From NCBI RefSeq assembly GCF_014203645.1, contig NZ_JACHJL010000006.1, positions 1 to 64,000 on the forward strand: a DNA stretch of 64,000 nt, given 5' to 3'. A program made the position numbers and the translations under genes. The notes below the pieces were generated by a model that had not been told where the DNA came from, searched no databases, and saw nothing but the letters and a program-made list of their open reading frames with translations. Each line of letters opens with the position of its first letter. The first letter of the stretch is position 1. This document shows, one piece after another, positions 63,035 to 64,000 of this stretch. The DNA comes from Streptomyces zagrosensis (GTDB taxonomy: Bacteria > Actinomycetota > Actinomycetes > Streptomycetales > Streptomycetaceae).

Positions 63035-63886
63035 GTGGCCAAGAAGCTTGCCGTCATCGGGGCCGGACTCATGGGTTCCGGCATTGCTCAGGTCTCGGCC
63101 CAGGCGGGCTGGGAGGTCGTACTGCGCGATGTGACGGACGCCGCCTTGGCGCGGGGCAAGGACGGCATCGAAGCCTCGTACGCGAAGTTCGTGTCCAAGG
63201 GCAAGCTGGCGGCCGACGCCGCCGAACAGGCCCTGGCCCGCATCACCACCACCACTGACCTCGACGCCGCCGCCGACGCCGACCTCGTGGTCGAGGCGGT
63301 CTTCGAGAAGATCGACGTCAAGCGGGAAATCTTCAGCACGCTCGACGGCCTGGTGAAGGACGAGACGATCCTCGCCTCCAACACCTCCGCCATCCCGATC
63401 ACCAAGATCGCGGCGGCGACCTCACGGCCGGATCGGGTCGTGGGCACGCACTTCTTCTCGCCGGTCCCGATGATGGCGCTGTGCGAGTTGGTGCGCGGCT
63501 ACAAGACCAGTGACGAAACCCTGGCCGCAGCCCGCGAGTTCGCCGAGAGCGTCGGCAAGACCTGTGTCGTCGTCAACCGCGACGTCGCCGGCTTCGTCAC
63601 CACCCGGCTCATCTCGGCGCTCGTGGTCGAGGCGGCCAAGCTGTACGAGTCGGGCGTCGCCACCGCCGAGGACATCGACATCGCCTGCAAGCTCGGCTTC
63701 GGTCACGCCATGGGGCCGCTGGCCACCGCAGACCTCACCGGCGTGGACATCCTGTTGCACGCCGCCGACAACATCTACACCGAGTCCCAGGACGAGAAGT
63801 TCGCCCCGCCGGAAATCATGCGCCGCATGGTGGACGCGGGCGACATCGGCCGCAAGAGCGGCCGGGGCTTCTACCCGCACAACTGA
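63035..63886 (+). CDS. 3-hydroxybutyryl-CoA dehydrogenase
   Basis: This 283-residue NAD(P)-dependent enzyme interconverts acetoacetyl-CoA and 3-hydroxybutyryl-CoA. The Rossmann motif is LAVIGAGLMGSGIAQVSA, followed by DADLVVEAVFEKIDVKREIF, ILASNTSAIPIT, and the catalytic histidine in VVGTHFFSPVPMM. GFVTTRLISALVVEA and LGFGHAMGPLATADLTGVD lie in the C-terminal domain. GTG 63035 follows GGGAGA. In Streptomyces it supports butyrate and ethylmalonyl-CoA metabolism. The last 114 bases of the window show no start of another gene. Confidence 0.95.
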   Translation: MAKKLAVIGAGLMGSGIAQVSAQAGWEVVLRDVTDAALARGKDGIEASYAKFVSKGKLAADAAEQALARITTTTDLDAAADADLVVEAVFEKIDVKREIFSTLDGLVKDETILASNTSAIPITKIAAATSRPDRVVGTHFFSPVPMMALCELVRGYKTSDETLAAAREFAESVGKTCVVVNRDVAGFVTTRLISALVVEAAKLYESGVATAEDIDIACKLGFGHAMGPLATADLTGVDILLHAADNIYTESQDEKFAPPEIMRRMVDAGDIGRKSGRGFYPHN

Positions 63887-64000
63887 CCTACGGGGGCACG
63901 AGGGTCCGGCTCCAACAGCGCGGGCCCGGGTCCCCAATGCAGGGGGCGGATGCCGCGTGGGCGGGTAAGTGGACCGTACGAACGGGCCCTGCGGACCCGT

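Overview
The window is very GC-rich, has strongly GC-biased third codon positions and frequent GTG/TTG starts, and carries SARP, LCP and PduO-type genes together with a nine-gene F-type ATP synthase operon. All of this points to a Streptomyces chromosome. From about 24.5 kb to the right edge the gene order matches, from memory, the conserved Streptomyces core: tRNA-Arg, response regulator, nrtL, lysA, hom, thrC, thrB, rho, LCP protein, rpmE, prfA, prmC, Sua5, PTP-like, glyA, WecA-like, atpIBEFHAGDC, DUF2550, chitinase, two-component pair, cobalamin adenosyltransferase, ABC transporter, TetR, 3-hydroxybutyryl-CoA dehydrogenase.

The left 24.5 kb is accessory. It opens with the 3' end of a dxs gene. 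A tight three-gene operon follows, with two DegT/StrS-type PLP aminotransferases and a UDP-sugar 6-dehydrogenase, probably for an amino or uronic sugar nucleotide. It runs into the deleted and frameshifted remains of korA/korB (2-oxoacid:ferredoxin oxidoreductase). Then come a SARP regulator, a hemerythrin-like protein with weak metal ligands, a divergent LysR/MFS pair, an arylamine N-acetyltransferase, a divergent flavoprotein/XRE-TPR pair, a small I36-type secreted protein, an aminoglycoside-phosphotransferase-like kinase and a secreted serine hydrolase.

The most interesting accessory locus is 17989-22574. It encodes a membrane-anchored pseudokinase, an Ig-like domain in a different frame, a CHAT (caspase-like) peptidase with a visible His/Cys dyad, and an alpha/beta hydrolase whose start overlaps the peptidase stop (ATGA). 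The layout resembles sensor-protease-effector conflict systems, and I do not recognise this exact combination. Between it and the tRNA-Arg lie an ABC-exporter fragment, an RHH/PIN toxin-antitoxin pair and a frameshifted tyrosine integrase remnant, which I read as a decayed integrated element bordering the tRNA.

The core half holds lysine, threonine and methionine precursor genes (lysA, hom, thrC, thrB), transcription termination (rho), translation (rpmE, prfA, prmC, Sua5), one-carbon metabolism (glyA), envelope glycopolymer genes (WecA-like, LCP) and energy conservation (atp). Several regulatory signals can be read directly: a SigR-type promoter before rpmE, a Rex-operator-like palindrome before atpI, paired 12-bp repeats before the chitinase gene, strong hairpins inside the atp operon (atpH-atpA and atpD-atpC) and after it, and an inverted repeat between the divergent ABC transporter and TetR genes.

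All functional calls come from reading motifs and recalled family features. No database search was run.
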